A DNA stretch of 64,000 nucleotides, from positions 2,294,001 to 2,358,000 of the forward strand of contig NZ_CP058334.1 in assembly GCF_013391085.1 (NCBI RefSeq), given 5' to 3'. This document shows, one piece after another, positions 22,687 to 31,658 of the stretch (its first letter is position 1; every line of letters begins with the position of its first letter). The DNA comes from Natronomonas halophila. Lineage in GTDB: Archaea > Halobacteriota > Halobacteria > Halobacteriales > Haloarculaceae. Position numbers and translations under genes: made by a program. The notes under the pieces were generated by a model. It searched no databases. It was not told the origin of the DNA and saw only the letters and a list, made by a program, of their open reading frames with translations.

Positions 22687-23094
22687 ATGGAGACGATTCC
22701 CGAACGGTTCCACAGTCTGTTCGACACCCGGACAATCGCGCACTTTTCGACACTCATGCCGGACGGCACGCCGCAGTCGACGCCCGTCTGGATCGATTAC
22801 GACCCCGAAGCCAATCGTCTGCTCGTCAACACGGCCCGCGGCCGACAGAAGGTCGATAACGTCGAGCGGGAGCCGAAGGTCGGGGTGAGTATGTGCGACC
22901 CCGAGGACCCCTATCGGTACGTCTCCGTGCGCGGAGTCGTCGACGAGGTGACCGAAGACGGCGCAGTCGACCATATCGACGCGCTCGCAGGGCGGTATAT
23001 GGGCGTCGACGAGTATCCCAATCACGGCGAGGAATCGGGCGCGCGCGTTCTGATTAAAATACGACCGAAGCGGGTCGTCACGAACGGCGACTGA
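22687..23094 (+). CDS. PPOX class F420-dependent oxidoreductase
   Basis: The 135-aa protein is a split-barrel flavin/F420 fold: TRTIAHFSTLMPDGTPQSTP, VWIDYDPEANRLLVNTARGR, QKVDNVEREPKVGVSM, with a C-terminal ARVLIKIRPKRVV. This resembles the Rv1155/Ddn-type F420-binding PPOX group. It likely binds F420 or FMN and reduces an unknown substrate. It is preceded by the AT-rich gap. Confidence 0.88.
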   Translation: METIPERFHSLFDTRTIAHFSTLMPDGTPQSTPVWIDYDPEANRLLVNTARGRQKVDNVEREPKVGVSMCDPEDPYRYVSVRGVVDEVTEDGAVDHIDALAGRYMGVDEYPNHGEESGARVLIKIRPKRVVTNGD

Positions 23095-23177
23095 CCGGTC
23101 CATCGGTACGAAAGCGCGTCTCGGAAAGCGTTGTATCCAGCATCCTTTTATGCTGTGGGCGGGTCGATTCGGATAAC

Positions 23178-23888
23178 GTGAAGGGACAGGAGTGGTATCA
23201 GGCGGACGACATCGCGGAAGCGTACGACGAAAAGCGCTTCTCGCAGGGGGGTCGGTTTATCGACCGCCGCGAAAAGGAGGCGGTGCTGAACGCGCTGTCG
23301 CCGCTGGAAGACCGGAAGATTCTGGAAGTGGCCTGCGGGACCGGCCGGTTTACCGTCATGCTCGCCGACCAGGGCGCCGATATCGTCGGGATGGACATCT
23401 CCGAGGCGATGCTCGAACAGGGACGTCGGAAGGCCCACGCCGCCGGCCTCGAAGACACCATCCAGTTCATGCAGGGCGACGCCGGCCGACTACCCTTCCC
23501 CGACAACCATTTCGACGCCGTCTTCGCGATGCGCTTTTTCCATCTCGCGCCGGACCCCGAGGGGTTCATCAAGGAGATGCGCCGGGTCGCCAAAGAGCAG
23601 ATATTCTTCGATACCTTCAACCGCTATTCGACCCGCTCTATCTATAACTGGGCGCTCCCGATGGGGTCGCGACTCTACTCCGAACGCGAGGTCAAGGAAC
23701 TCGTCGTCGGCGCCGACCTCGAGTTGGTCGATGCCGCCCACGATTTCGTCTTCCCCTACGGCTTCTACCGGGAGGTCCCGGGGTGGCTGGCCCGCCCGTT
23801 CCGGAAGTTCGACCAGACGCTGGGTCGGACGCCCGTCGGCGACAAACTCGCCTCGGTCTCCTACTGGGACACCCGCGTTACCGAGTAA
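23178..23888 (+). CDS. class I SAM-dependent methyltransferase
   Basis: The 236-aa protein begins at a GTG codon (23178) with KGQEWYQADDIAEAYDEKRF. Motif I is KILEVACGTGRFTVMLADQG, then IVGMDISEAMLEQG and FPDNHFDAVFAMRFFHLAPD. The Methyltransf_11/UbiE-like layout with a C-terminal aromatic-rich region suggests a quinone or lipid methyltransferase, but the substrate is not evident. A glycosyltransferase gene follows after 54 nt. Confidence 0.87.
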   Translation: MKGQEWYQADDIAEAYDEKRFSQGGRFIDRREKEAVLNALSPLEDRKILEVACGTGRFTVMLADQGADIVGMDISEAMLEQGRRKAHAAGLEDTIQFMQGDAGRLPFPDNHFDAVFAMRFFHLAPDPEGFIKEMRRVAKEQIFFDTFNRYSTRSIYNWALPMGSRLYSEREVKELVVGADLELVDAAHDFVFPYGFYREVPGWLARPFRKFDQTLGRTPVGDKLASVSYWDTRVTE

Positions 23889-23942
23889 CTCGGTGCACCA
23901 CCACCCGCGGAACTTTTAGGCATCGGCCCCGCTATCCGGTGT

Positions 23943-24842
23943 ATGGACCTCTCGGTGGTCGTCCCGACGCTCAACGACCGCGACGAGCTTCGCCGCTGTC
24001 TCGACGCGCTCGCCGCGGAGGACTCCACCGAAACCATCGTCGTTAACGGCCCCTCGACGGACGGCACCTCGGGCATGGTCAGAGACCACGAGGCTGCCGA
24101 CGTTCTCGTCGAAATCGACGAGCGGAACGCCAACGTCGCTCGCAACGCCGGCCTCGACCGGAGTCGGGGTGATGCCGTCGCCTTCGTCAACCCGTCACTG
24201 ACCGTCGAACCGGGCTGGCGGGCGGCGGCCGTCGAGACGCTCGCGGATACCGACGTGGCGACCGGCCCGACCCACGAGGAGTTGCGGGCCGGCGTCGCCA
24301 CCGACAGCGTCGAATCCCGGACCATCCGTGGCCGCTCTGTCACCTACTTCAACGGCGGCAACGTCGCCTTCGACCGCGAGGCTATCGAGGCCATCGACGG
24401 CTTCGACGAGTACCTCGATACGGGCGGGGCCCGCGATGCGGCCCACCGACTCGCCGCTCAGGACTTCGGCGTCGCCTGGAGCGCCGAGATGTGCGTCTCC
24501 CGGGAAACGGCCGCGGACGGCGGCCTCGCCGAACGCGACTGGACCTCGCGGTATCGGTCGCTTTCCTACCGGCTGGCGAAGAACTACGGCTTCCATCCGA
24601 CCGTCCCGTATCGGACGGTTCGCCACGCGATGGCCGACGCCTACAGCACGCTCCGCGACGTCGCCAGCGGCGACGCGAAACCCACAAGCTGGTTCGGCAA
24701 CGGCCGGAGCGTCCTCGTCGGCAGCGTCGACGGCTACGCCGACGGTATTCGAGCCCGCTATGCCGACCGAAGCACACAGCGGAACCCGAACGGCTGGTCG
24801 GACCGCACCGACCGCGCCGTCGCCGTCTACGACAACAGATAA
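23943..24842 (+). CDS. GT2 family glycosyltransferase
   Basis: The 299-aa protein is a GT-A fold glycosyltransferase: MDLSVVVPTLNDRDELRRCL, NVARNAGLDRSRGDAVAFVN (nucleotide-sugar region), then an EAIEAIDGFDEYLDTGGARD acceptor-site loop. The usual DxD is replaced by AFVNPS here, which is unusual. A basic, membrane-proximal C-terminus without clear helices is present. It could act in lipid or protein glycosylation; donor and acceptor unknown. Confidence 0.83.
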   Translation: MDLSVVVPTLNDRDELRRCLDALAAEDSTETIVVNGPSTDGTSGMVRDHEAADVLVEIDERNANVARNAGLDRSRGDAVAFVNPSLTVEPGWRAAAVETLADTDVATGPTHEELRAGVATDSVESRTIRGRSVTYFNGGNVAFDREAIEAIDGFDEYLDTGGARDAAHRLAAQDFGVAWSAEMCVSRETAADGGLAERDWTSRYRSLSYRLAKNYGFHPTVPYRTVRHAMADAYSTLRDVASGDAKPTSWFGNGRSVLVGSVDGYADGIRARYADRSTQRNPNGWSDRTDRAVAVYDNR

Positions 24843-24896
24843 ACCCCCCGACGCGAGCCCCGTCGAGCGCTCCCCATCTCCCGGTCGTTGCGGAAT

Positions 24897-24905
24897 CTTT
24901 ATATA
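24897..24905 (+). promoter_or_regulatory. TATA box of the thermosome gene
   Basis: CTTTATATA lies about 25-30 nt before ATG 24927, giving a leaderless or near-leaderless message. This is a clear example of the start rule used throughout the annotation. Confidence 0.65.
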
Positions 24906-24926
24906 GAACTGCTGACCACATATTCA

Positions 24927-26513
24927 ATGAACATGTCACAGCAGATGCGCCAGCGGCGCGGTCAGCCGCTTTTCATTCTCAGCGAGGACACGGAGCGTAC
25001 CCGTGGCAAGGACGCCCAATCGTCGAACATCACCGCCGGAAAGGCCGTAAGCGAGTCCGTACGGACGACGCTCGGTCCCCGCGGGATGGACAAAATGCTG
25101 GTTTCCGACTCCGGCGACGTCGTTATCACAAATGACGGCGCGACCATCCTCCAGGAGATGGACATCGAGCACCCGGCCGCTCAGATGATCGTCGAGGTCG
25201 CTCAGACACAGGAGGAGGAGGTCGGTGACGGCACCACGACCGCCTCCGTGCTGGCCGGTCAGCTCCTCGCGCAGGCCGAGGACCTGCTGGACGACGACGT
25301 CCACCCGACCACCATCGTCGAGGGCTACCGAGAGGCCGCCGACCTCGCGCTGGAAGCCATCGAGGACGTCACCCTCGCCGACGACGTCGACGAGGACGAA
25401 CTCCGCGCGGTCGCGGAATCCTCCATGACCGGCAAGGGTACCGGCGACATCGACGCCGCCGCACTCGCCGAGACCGTCGTCGACGCGGTCCTTCAGGTCC
25501 AGACCGACACGAGCGTCGACCGCGACGCCATCACCATCCGCACCCAGACGGGTGCCGGCGCCTCCGCGACCGAACTCGTTCAGGGTGTCATCAGCGAGGA
25601 AGAACCCCTCCACGAGGACATGCCCCGCGCCTTCGAGGACGCCGAAGTCGCCGTTCTCGACCTCGACCTCGAGGTCCGCGAGGCCGAAATCGACGCCGAA
25701 TACGACATCTCCGACGTCGACCAGCTGAACGCGGCCATCGAGGCCGAGGAATCCGAACTCCGCGGCTACGCCGAAAGCGTCGCCGACGCCGGCGTCGACG
25801 TCGCCTTCGTTACCGGTGACGTCGACGACGTCGTCGCGTCCTACCTCGCCAACAAGGGCGTGCTCGCCTTCGACGGCGTTGACGACGACGAAGCCGCATC
25901 CATCGCTCGCGCAACGGGCGCGACGACGGTCGGTACGCTCTCGGACCTCGACAGCGAGGTCCTCGGTTCCGCCGACTCCATCAGCGTCCAGAAGTTCGGT
26001 TCCGACGAACTCGCCTTCATCGAGGGCGGCGCGGCCGCGAAGACGGTCACCGTCTTCGCCCGCGGCGGCACCGAACACGTCGCCGACGAACTCGAACGCG
26101 CGCTCCGTGACGCCCTCGACGTCGTCACCGCCGCCATCGAGGAAGGCGGCGTCGTCCCCGGCGCCGGCGCGACCGAAATCGCCATCGCCGACCACATCCG
26201 CTCGGAATCCGCCGCCGTCGAGGGCCGCCGGCAGCTGGCCATCGAGGCCTTCGCCGACGCCGTCGACGTCCTGCCGCGCACCCTCGCGGAGAACACGGGC
26301 GCCGACCCCATCGACGCCCTGGTCGACCTCCGTTCGACCCACGACTCCGAGGGCCGCGCCGGCCTCATCAGCGAAGGTCAGACCGGCAACGTCGGCGACC
26401 CCGTCGAACACGGCATCCTCGACCCCGCCGCAGTCAAGCGCGAGGCCGTGGAAGCCGCGACCGAAGCGGCGACGATGATCGCCCGCATCGACGACGTCAT
26501 CTCCGCCAGCTAA
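24927..26513 (+). CDS. thermosome (group II chaperonin) subunit
   Basis: The 528-aa protein has ATP-binding signatures [14 protein letters not shown] and [16 protein letters not shown] and an apical domain rich in acidic residues. The C-terminus ends [12 protein letters not shown] and lacks the Gly/Met-rich tail found in many haloarchaeal chaperonins. Start alternatives are 24927 and 24933 ([10 protein letters not shown]), both about 25-30 nt from the TATA box. It folds cytoplasmic proteins in a double-ring complex with other subunits elsewhere in the genome. Confidence 0.95.
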   Translation: MNMSQQMRQRRGQPLFILSEDTERTRGKDAQSSNITAGKAVSESVRTTLGPRGMDKMLVSDSGDVVITNDGATILQEMDIEHPAAQMIVEVAQTQEEEVGDGTTTASVLAGQLLAQAEDLLDDDVHPTTIVEGYREAADLALEAIEDVTLADDVDEDELRAVAESSMTGKGTGDIDAAALAETVVDAVLQVQTDTSVDRDAITIRTQTGAGASATELVQGVISEEEPLHEDMPRAFEDAEVAVLDLDLEVREAEIDAEYDISDVDQLNAAIEAEESELRGYAESVADAGVDVAFVTGDVDDVVASYLANKGVLAFDGVDDDEAASIARATGATTVGTLSDLDSEVLGSADSISVQKFGSDELAFIEGGAAAKTVTVFARGGTEHVADELERALRDALDVVTAAIEEGGVVPGAGATEIAIADHIRSESAAVEGRRQLAIEAFADAVDVLPRTLAENTGADPIDALVDLRSTHDSEGRAGLISEGQTGNVGDPVEHGILDPAAVKREAVEAATEAATMIARIDDVISAS

Positions 26514-26621
26514 GGGCCGCGTTCCCGTCTTTCGAATACTCCTTTCTTTCGACGCCACGCCGGTAGTCCCGCATCTCGCCGCGCCCCTCGCGTTTTTCCG
26601 GGTGCCTTCCAAGAGACCACT

Positions 26622-27344
26622 ATGGGACGACTCGACGACGAGACGGTCATCGTAACCGGTGCCAGCCGCGGTCTCGGCGCGTCGATGGCGAAACGCTTCG
26701 CTCGCGAGGGCGCGAATACGGTACTTTCGGCCCGCAGCGCCGACGACCTGCAGGCGGTCGCCGACGAGGCCGACGGCGAGACGCTCGTGGTTCCGGCGGA
26801 CGTGACCGATGAGGAATCGGTCGAAGAACTGGTCGCCGCGACGGTCGACGAGTACGGCGACCTGACGGGGCTGGTCAACAACGCCGCGACCGGCCTGTTG
26901 ACCCTCTACGACGAACTGCGGGAGGTGCCCGATATCGACGCCGACGACTGGCGACACATCATGGAGGTCAACACGACGGGGCCGTTCCTCTGTGCGAAAC
27001 ACGCCGTCCCGGAGATGAACCGCGGCAACGTCATCAACATCTCCTCGGGACTCGGCCGCCGTGGTGAGGCCGGATGGGCACCCTACGTCGCCTCGAAGTG
27101 GGCGCTGGAGGGCTTCTCGCGGACGCTCGCTGACGAATGCGAACCCGATATCAACGTCAACTGTCTGGACCCCGGCGGCCGCGCCGAGACGGGCTTCTGG
27201 GATCACCTGCCGGAGGCAGAACGCGAGTCGATTCTCGACCCCGACGTGATGAACGACGCCGCCGTCCTCTTGCTCGAACAGGGGCCGGGCGGCGTCACCG
27301 CCGAATCGATGCCCGCAGGGGACTGGGAACAGCGACTCGGTTGA
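26622..27344 (+). CDS. SDR family oxidoreductase
   Basis: The 240-aa protein has the NAD(P) motif VTGASRGLGASMAKRFAREG, NNAATGLL, then catalytic Ser in VINISSGLGRRGE and Y-V-A-S-K (PYVASKWALEGFSRTLADEC). This is the classic Rossmann short-chain dehydrogenase. Substrate unknown. Confidence 0.9.
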   Translation: MGRLDDETVIVTGASRGLGASMAKRFAREGANTVLSARSADDLQAVADEADGETLVVPADVTDEESVEELVAATVDEYGDLTGLVNNAATGLLTLYDELREVPDIDADDWRHIMEVNTTGPFLCAKHAVPEMNRGNVINISSGLGRRGEAGWAPYVASKWALEGFSRTLADECEPDINVNCLDPGGRAETGFWDHLPEAERESILDPDVMNDAAVLLLEQGPGGVTAESMPAGDWEQRLG

Positions 27345-27395
27345 CGGAAGTAGCCGTATCGACGGGTACACAAGCCGCGAACCCCGAGCGCGTTT

Positions 27396-28514
27396 ATGAG
27401 CGAACTCAGCGTCGAACCGGTCGAATCGGTCGACGACGCGGACGTGCCGGCGGGCATCGACGCCCCCGAATACGTCCTCTACGGCGGCAAGGGCGGCGTC
27501 GGCAAGACCACCTGCGCGGCCGCGACGGGCCTGGCCAGCGCCCGCGACGGGACGGCAACGCTCGTCGTCTCGACGGACCCCGCCCACTCCCTGTCGGATA
27601 CGCTCGGGACCGACATTCCGTCGGAACCGGCCAAAATCAAAGAGGACATCCCCCTCTTTGCGGTCGAAATCGACCCGGAGGCCGCGCCGGAGGGGCCCTT
27701 CACCGGCCCCGAGGGCGGACCCGAAGTCGAGGGCGAGAGCGACGCCGACGCGGGCGGGTTCGGCCCGATGGGCGGCGACGACGGCATGAGCGGTATGGGT
27801 GGCATGGCCGAGATGCTCGGCGGCGGTGGCCACCCGCTCGCTGGCGGTGCGATGCCCGGCGCCGACGAGGCGGCGGCGATGCAGTTGCTCTTGGAGTACC
27901 TCGACGACCCGCGGTTCGACCGCGTCGTCGTCGACACGGCGCCGACCGGCCACACGCTCCGACTGCTCGAACTGCCGGACGTGATGGATTCGATGGTCGG
28001 CCGTCTGCTTTCCTTCCGCGAGAAACTCTCGGGGATGGCCGGCAGTCTCGGCAATTTGGGCGGCCTCTTCGGCGGCGACGATGCCGACGAGCAAATGGAC
28101 CAGGGCATGGACGACCTGAAGGAACTCTCGGCGAAAATCGAGCGCCTGCGTGCGGCGCTTCGGGACCCCTCACGCACCGACTTCCGAGTCGTGATGGTGC
28201 CCGAGGAGATGAGCGTCGTCGAGAGCGAACGCCTCATCGACCGCCTGGAGGAGTTCGAAATTCCGGTCAACACCGTCGTCGTCAACCGCGTCAGCGAGGA
28301 CTTAGCGGACGTCGCGGACTTCGACCAGGACTGGTTCGTCGCGCCGGATACCGAACACTGTGAGTTCTGCCAACGCCGCTGGGAAGTCCAGCGCAACGCC
28401 CTCGGGCGCGCCCAAGAGTTGTTCCGCGGCCGGGACGTCAAGCGGGTGCCCCTGTTCGCGGAACCCGTCCACGGCGAGGCGATGCTCGGCGTCGTCGCGG
28501 CCTGCTTAGAATAA
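27396..28514 (+). CDS. ArsA/Get3-like ATPase
   Basis: The 372-aa protein has the deviant Walker A GGKGGVGKTTCAAATG, STDPAHSLSDTLG (switch I), VVDTAPTGHTLRLLELP (switch II) and the zinc-type C-E-F-C motif (TEHCEFCQRRW) of Get3. A Gly/Met-rich insert (about 125-160, MGGDDGMSGMGGMAEMLGGG) replaces part of the client-binding region. Roles in archaea include tail-anchored membrane protein targeting; arsenite pumping needs an ArsB partner, which is not seen nearby. Confidence 0.9.
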   Translation: MSELSVEPVESVDDADVPAGIDAPEYVLYGGKGGVGKTTCAAATGLASARDGTATLVVSTDPAHSLSDTLGTDIPSEPAKIKEDIPLFAVEIDPEAAPEGPFTGPEGGPEVEGESDADAGGFGPMGGDDGMSGMGGMAEMLGGGGHPLAGGAMPGADEAAAMQLLLEYLDDPRFDRVVVDTAPTGHTLRLLELPDVMDSMVGRLLSFREKLSGMAGSLGNLGGLFGGDDADEQMDQGMDDLKELSAKIERLRAALRDPSRTDFRVVMVPEEMSVVESERLIDRLEEFEIPVNTVVVNRVSEDLADVADFDQDWFVAPDTEHCEFCQRRWEVQRNALGRAQELFRGRDVKRVPLFAEPVHGEAMLGVVAACLE

Positions 28515-28531
28515 TCGACGCCGGTCCTTTT

Positions 28532-28702
28532 TCAGGCACTTCGCGCGATACCGATACCGAGTACGACGATAAGCGCCGCGAGAACGCCCTGTAGAACCGC
28601 GTTGACGGGGTCGTCGTTGAGCAGGTTCCAGACCGCAACGGCACCGAACAGCACCGCTCCCACGACGTGTAGCGACAGTATTCCGACGATCCGTGGCTCC
28701 AC
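28532..28702 (-). CDS. 56-aa two-helix membrane protein
   Basis: From a GTG codon at 28702 the frame reads MEPRIVGILSLHVVGAVLFG, then AVAVWNLLNDDPVNAVLQGV and LAALIVVLGIGIARSA. It has two transmembrane helices separated by a short polar turn NDDP. It begins 44 nt after the glycerate kinase stop on the same strand. Hydropathy and end position support a real gene. No family is recognised. Confidence 0.65.
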   Translation of the reverse strand: MEPRIVGILSLHVVGAVLFGAVAVWNLLNDDPVNAVLQGVLAALIVVLGIGIARSA

Positions 28703-28745
28703 GGCCGGCCTGACGCGGGACTATGGCAAAACGGTGTCGGCCGTG

Positions 28746-30038
28746 CTACCCGTTCTCGGGAACGACGACGACCCGGAGGTCGTTGACGTTCGTCCCCGTC
28801 GGGCCGGACCGGAGCAACGCGTCGCGTGCATCGAGGAAGTGGTAGCTATCGTTCGCCGTGAGGGCGCGGCGCGCGGCCTCTACATCGTCGACCGCGTTCG
28901 AATCGACGATGGCGCCCGCGGCGTCGGTGCTGCCGTCGCTGCCGTCGGTATCGACCGCCGCGAAGACGGTACCCTCGGGCGCGTCGAGGGCCGCCGCGAG
29001 CGCCCATTCGAGGTTCGGCCCGCCCGTCCCGTCGCCGGTGACCGTCACCGTCGTTTCGCCGCCCGACAGCAGGACTGCTGGCGGCGAGACCGGATTATCG
29101 GAATCGAGTGATTCCGCGGCGATAGCGGCGTGGAACCGCCCCGCGTCGCTTGCTTCCCCTTCGATGCGGGTCGACAGCAGACACGGCTCGTAGCCGGCCT
29201 GATGGGCGACGTCAACGGCGGCGTCGACGGCGTCCCGTCCCGAGGCGATGACGTGGTTCTCGACGGTAACGGCGGGTGCGGCCTCGGAGGCGGCGGCCTC
29301 CAGCCACGCCTCGACGTCGGGTGCGTCGACGTCGTACCGGTCCAGCACCGTGAGGGCGGCCTCGGGGTCGACGGCCGCGGGAACGGTCGGCCCGCTGGCG
29401 ATGACTGCGGGGTCGTCGCCGACCACGTCGCTGACGAGTAGACCGACGACGGTGGCGGGGGCGGCCGCCGCCGCGAGGCCACCGCCCTTGATGTTCGAGC
29501 AGGTCCGCCGCACCGTGTTCACGTCCTCGATGGGTGCGCCCGCATCGAGCAGCCCGTCGGTGACCCGCTGGAAGGAATCGAGCGAGAGGCCCTCGGCCGG
29601 CGCACACAGCAGCGCGCTACCGCCGCCGGTAATCGCCGCGAGTACGAGGGTGCGGTCATCGGCCGACTCGGCCGCCTTCAGCACCGCCTCGGCGCCGGCC
29701 ACGCTGTCGGCGTCGGGAGTTGGATGGCCGCCCGTTCGGACGGTCACACGCTGGGGGTCAGCAGTCCGCTCGTTGGTCACGACGGCGCCGCCGTCGATAC
29801 GGTCGCCGAACAGGGTTTCGAGGGCCGCCGCGAGGTCGTCCGCGGCCTTGCCGCCGCCGAGAACGAGGATACGGTCGAAGTCGTCGAGGTCGTATTCGGC
29901 GTCCCGGATACGGAGCGTGTCGTCCGCTACGGCACAGTGACGACGCACTGCGGTTTCGGGGTTGGCAGCCTCGATGCCCGCCCGCAGGCAGTCGATTGCG
30001 AGTTCGTGGGCCGGCGACTCCGGGTCGCGGTCGAACAC
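28746..30038 (-). CDS. glycerate 2-kinase (MOFRL domain)
   Basis: The 430-aa protein has an N-terminal DUF4147 domain (LVLGGGKAADDLAAALETLF) and a C-terminal MOFRL domain (VLLSGGETTVTVTGDGTGGP, LAAALDAPEGTVFAAVDTDG). It phosphorylates glycerate to 2-phosphoglycerate with ATP, linking serine/fructose-type metabolism to glycolysis. It follows the SDR gene by 1 nt, so the SDR may act on a related hydroxy acid (inference). Confidence 0.9.
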   Translation of the reverse strand: MFDRDPESPAHELAIDCLRAGIEAANPETAVRRHCAVADDTLRIRDAEYDLDDFDRILVLGGGKAADDLAAALETLFGDRIDGGAVVTNERTADPQRVTVRTGGHPTPDADSVAGAEAVLKAAESADDRTLVLAAITGGGSALLCAPAEGLSLDSFQRVTDGLLDAGAPIEDVNTVRRTCSNIKGGGLAAAAAPATVVGLLVSDVVGDDPAVIASGPTVPAAVDPEAALTVLDRYDVDAPDVEAWLEAAASEAAPAVTVENHVIASGRDAVDAAVDVAHQAGYEPCLLSTRIEGEASDAGRFHAAIAAESLDSDNPVSPPAVLLSGGETTVTVTGDGTGGPNLEWALAAALDAPEGTVFAAVDTDGSDGSTDAAGAIVDSNAVDDVEAARRALTANDSYHFLDARDALLRSGPTGTNVNDLRVVVVPENG

Positions 30039-30039
30039 G

Positions 30040-30867
30040 CTACGAGGTGAACTTCCGGACGGCCGCGAAGACCCGGTCGCTCAGGGGGTCGGGCAGGTGG
30101 CTGGCGAGCAACATCGCCTGTGCGACGCCGCCGACCGGGTAGCGTGGGTCGGGGTCCGGCGTGACCGCCGCCTCGACGATGACTTCCGCGACTTCGGCGG
30201 GATGGACCGCGATGGGGCTGTCCGAGCCGAACAGCGAGGCGTCCTCCTGGAACTCGTAGAGGTCCTCGTAGGCGTCGGTGCGGTCGAGGCGTCCGAGTTC
30301 GTCGCCGACCCGGTCGCGGAAACTCGTTTCCACGGGACCGGGCTGGACGACGCTAACGTCGATGCCGAAGGGTTCGACCTCCAACCGAAGGGCGTCGCTG
30401 TACCCCTCGATGGCGTGTTTCGAGGCGGAGTAGGCGCCCATCCCGGGTGCGGCGAGGCGGCCGGCGACCGAGGAGACGTTGACGATGGTGCCGTCCTCGC
30501 GTTCGCGCATGTGCGGGAGAACCTCGCGGATGAGGCGATGCGGGCCGAAGACGTTGACGTCGAACTGCTTTTCGAAGAGGTCGTCGTCGACGTCCTCCAG
30601 CGGGCCGTGCTGGCCGTAGCCAGCGTTGTTCACGAGGGCGTCGATGCGGCCCTCCTCTTCCATGATGCGGTCGACGACGCGTTCGACGTCCTCGGTGTCG
30701 GTGACGTCGATGGTGCCGATGTCACAGCCCGCTTCGCCGAGTTGCTGGATGTCGGCGGGGTTGCGTGCCGTCGCGTACACTCGCCACTCCTCGTCGAGGA
30801 AGGCGTAGGCCGTCGCCCGGCCGATACCCGACGAACAGCCCGTAATCAGAACCGTCCGATTGCTCAT
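30040..30867 (-). CDS. SDR family oxidoreductase
   Basis: The 275-aa protein has TVLITGCSSGIGRATAYAFL, NNAGYGQHGPLEDVDDDLFE, VNVSSVAGRLAAPG and catalytic Y-S-A-S-K (GAYSASKHAIEGYSDALR). This is the classical SDR family with a possible short-chain alcohol or hydroxy-acid substrate. It forms an operon with glycerate kinase (1-nt gap). Confidence 0.9.
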   Translation of the reverse strand: MSNRTVLITGCSSGIGRATAYAFLDEEWRVYATARNPADIQQLGEAGCDIGTIDVTDTEDVERVVDRIMEEEGRIDALVNNAGYGQHGPLEDVDDDLFEKQFDVNVFGPHRLIREVLPHMREREDGTIVNVSSVAGRLAAPGMGAYSASKHAIEGYSDALRLEVEPFGIDVSVVQPGPVETSFRDRVGDELGRLDRTDAYEDLYEFQEDASLFGSDSPIAVHPAEVAEVIVEAAVTPDPDPRYPVGGVAQAMLLASHLPDPLSDRVFAAVRKFTS

Positions 30868-30920
30868 ACAGGCGGGTCGGCGGGCCGGTAGTTAGTGTTA
30901 GTCCTTCGTCCGCCCGGAGA

Positions 30921-31658
30921 CTACAGGTCGCCTTTCAGGTCGTCGGCGTACTGGTCGGCGAGGCGTGTGGGTCGGGGGAGTTTATATTGCCCGCCGCTGG
31001 CTTCCACGCAGTCGACGGCCGTCTCCGCGGACACGCGATGGCCCGCCGAGACGTAGAGCGGGTTGATTTTCGTCGAGTCGGGATACTGGCGGCTCTGATA
31101 GGCGTAGCCGACCGTCTCGCCGTCCGGCGCGGTCATCGAGTCGTCGGCCTCGATGGCGACGCGGGCGCCTTCCGGCAGCGAATCGACCGACTGGCGCGGG
31201 CGGCCACACAGCAGGCTCTTGGCAACGCCGACGGCGGGCGTCTCGAAGATGACGCCGACGTGGGTCGCGATGCCGGCCTCCCGGAAGTGGATGCGGCCGC
31301 TGCCGTCGAACACGAGCAAGTCGGGGTCGACGTCGAGTTTTTCGAGGGCGGCAACGATGGGTTCGCCCTCGCGGAAGGCCAGCAGGCCGGGGATGTAGGG
31401 AATCTCCAGCGGCGTGACGGCGTGGGCGCGGGCGACGACTTCGTCGCCGCGCAAGACGACGACCGCCGAGAGTGCCCGGTCGTCGAGAAACGCCTGGTCG
31501 ACGCCCGCGACGAGGACGTCGCCGGCCGGGATGTCGGCGGGTTCGAAGTCGATATCGTCCTCGAAACCCGCCGTCTCGGCGATTTCCCGCTGCATCGCCT
31601 CCATCTCCTCGTGGGAAAGGGCGGGGTCCGGAAGGAACCGCTCGCGTTCGACCTTCAT
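30921..31658 (-). CDS. nfi: endonuclease V
   Basis: The 245-aa protein contains the metal-binding Asp in AGVDQAFLDD, the PYIPGLLAFREG motif that recognises deoxyinosine, VFDGSGRIHFREAGIATHVG and HRVSAETAVDCV. It nicks DNA (or RNA) near inosine. It overlaps the start of the rhomboid gene stop (ATGA, 4 nt), so both are transcribed as one unit. In most relatives the H-P-R of the metal-proximal HPRxxGxAS motif is H-F-R here. Confidence 0.9.
   Translation of the reverse strand: MKVERERFLPDPALSHEEMEAMQREIAETAGFEDDIDFEPADIPAGDVLVAGVDQAFLDDRALSAVVVLRGDEVVARAHAVTPLEIPYIPGLLAFREGEPIVAALEKLDVDPDLLVFDGSGRIHFREAGIATHVGVIFETPAVGVAKSLLCGRPRQSVDSLPEGARVAIEADDSMTAPDGETVGYAYQSRQYPDSTKINPLYVSAGHRVSAETAVDCVEASGGQYKLPRPTRLADQYADDLKGDL

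Noticed and set aside
24936-28094. 1052-codon minus-strand frame opposite thermosome, SDR and ArsA
   Set aside because: It covers three well supported plus-strand genes and shows no domain; only a product of GC-rich codon positions.
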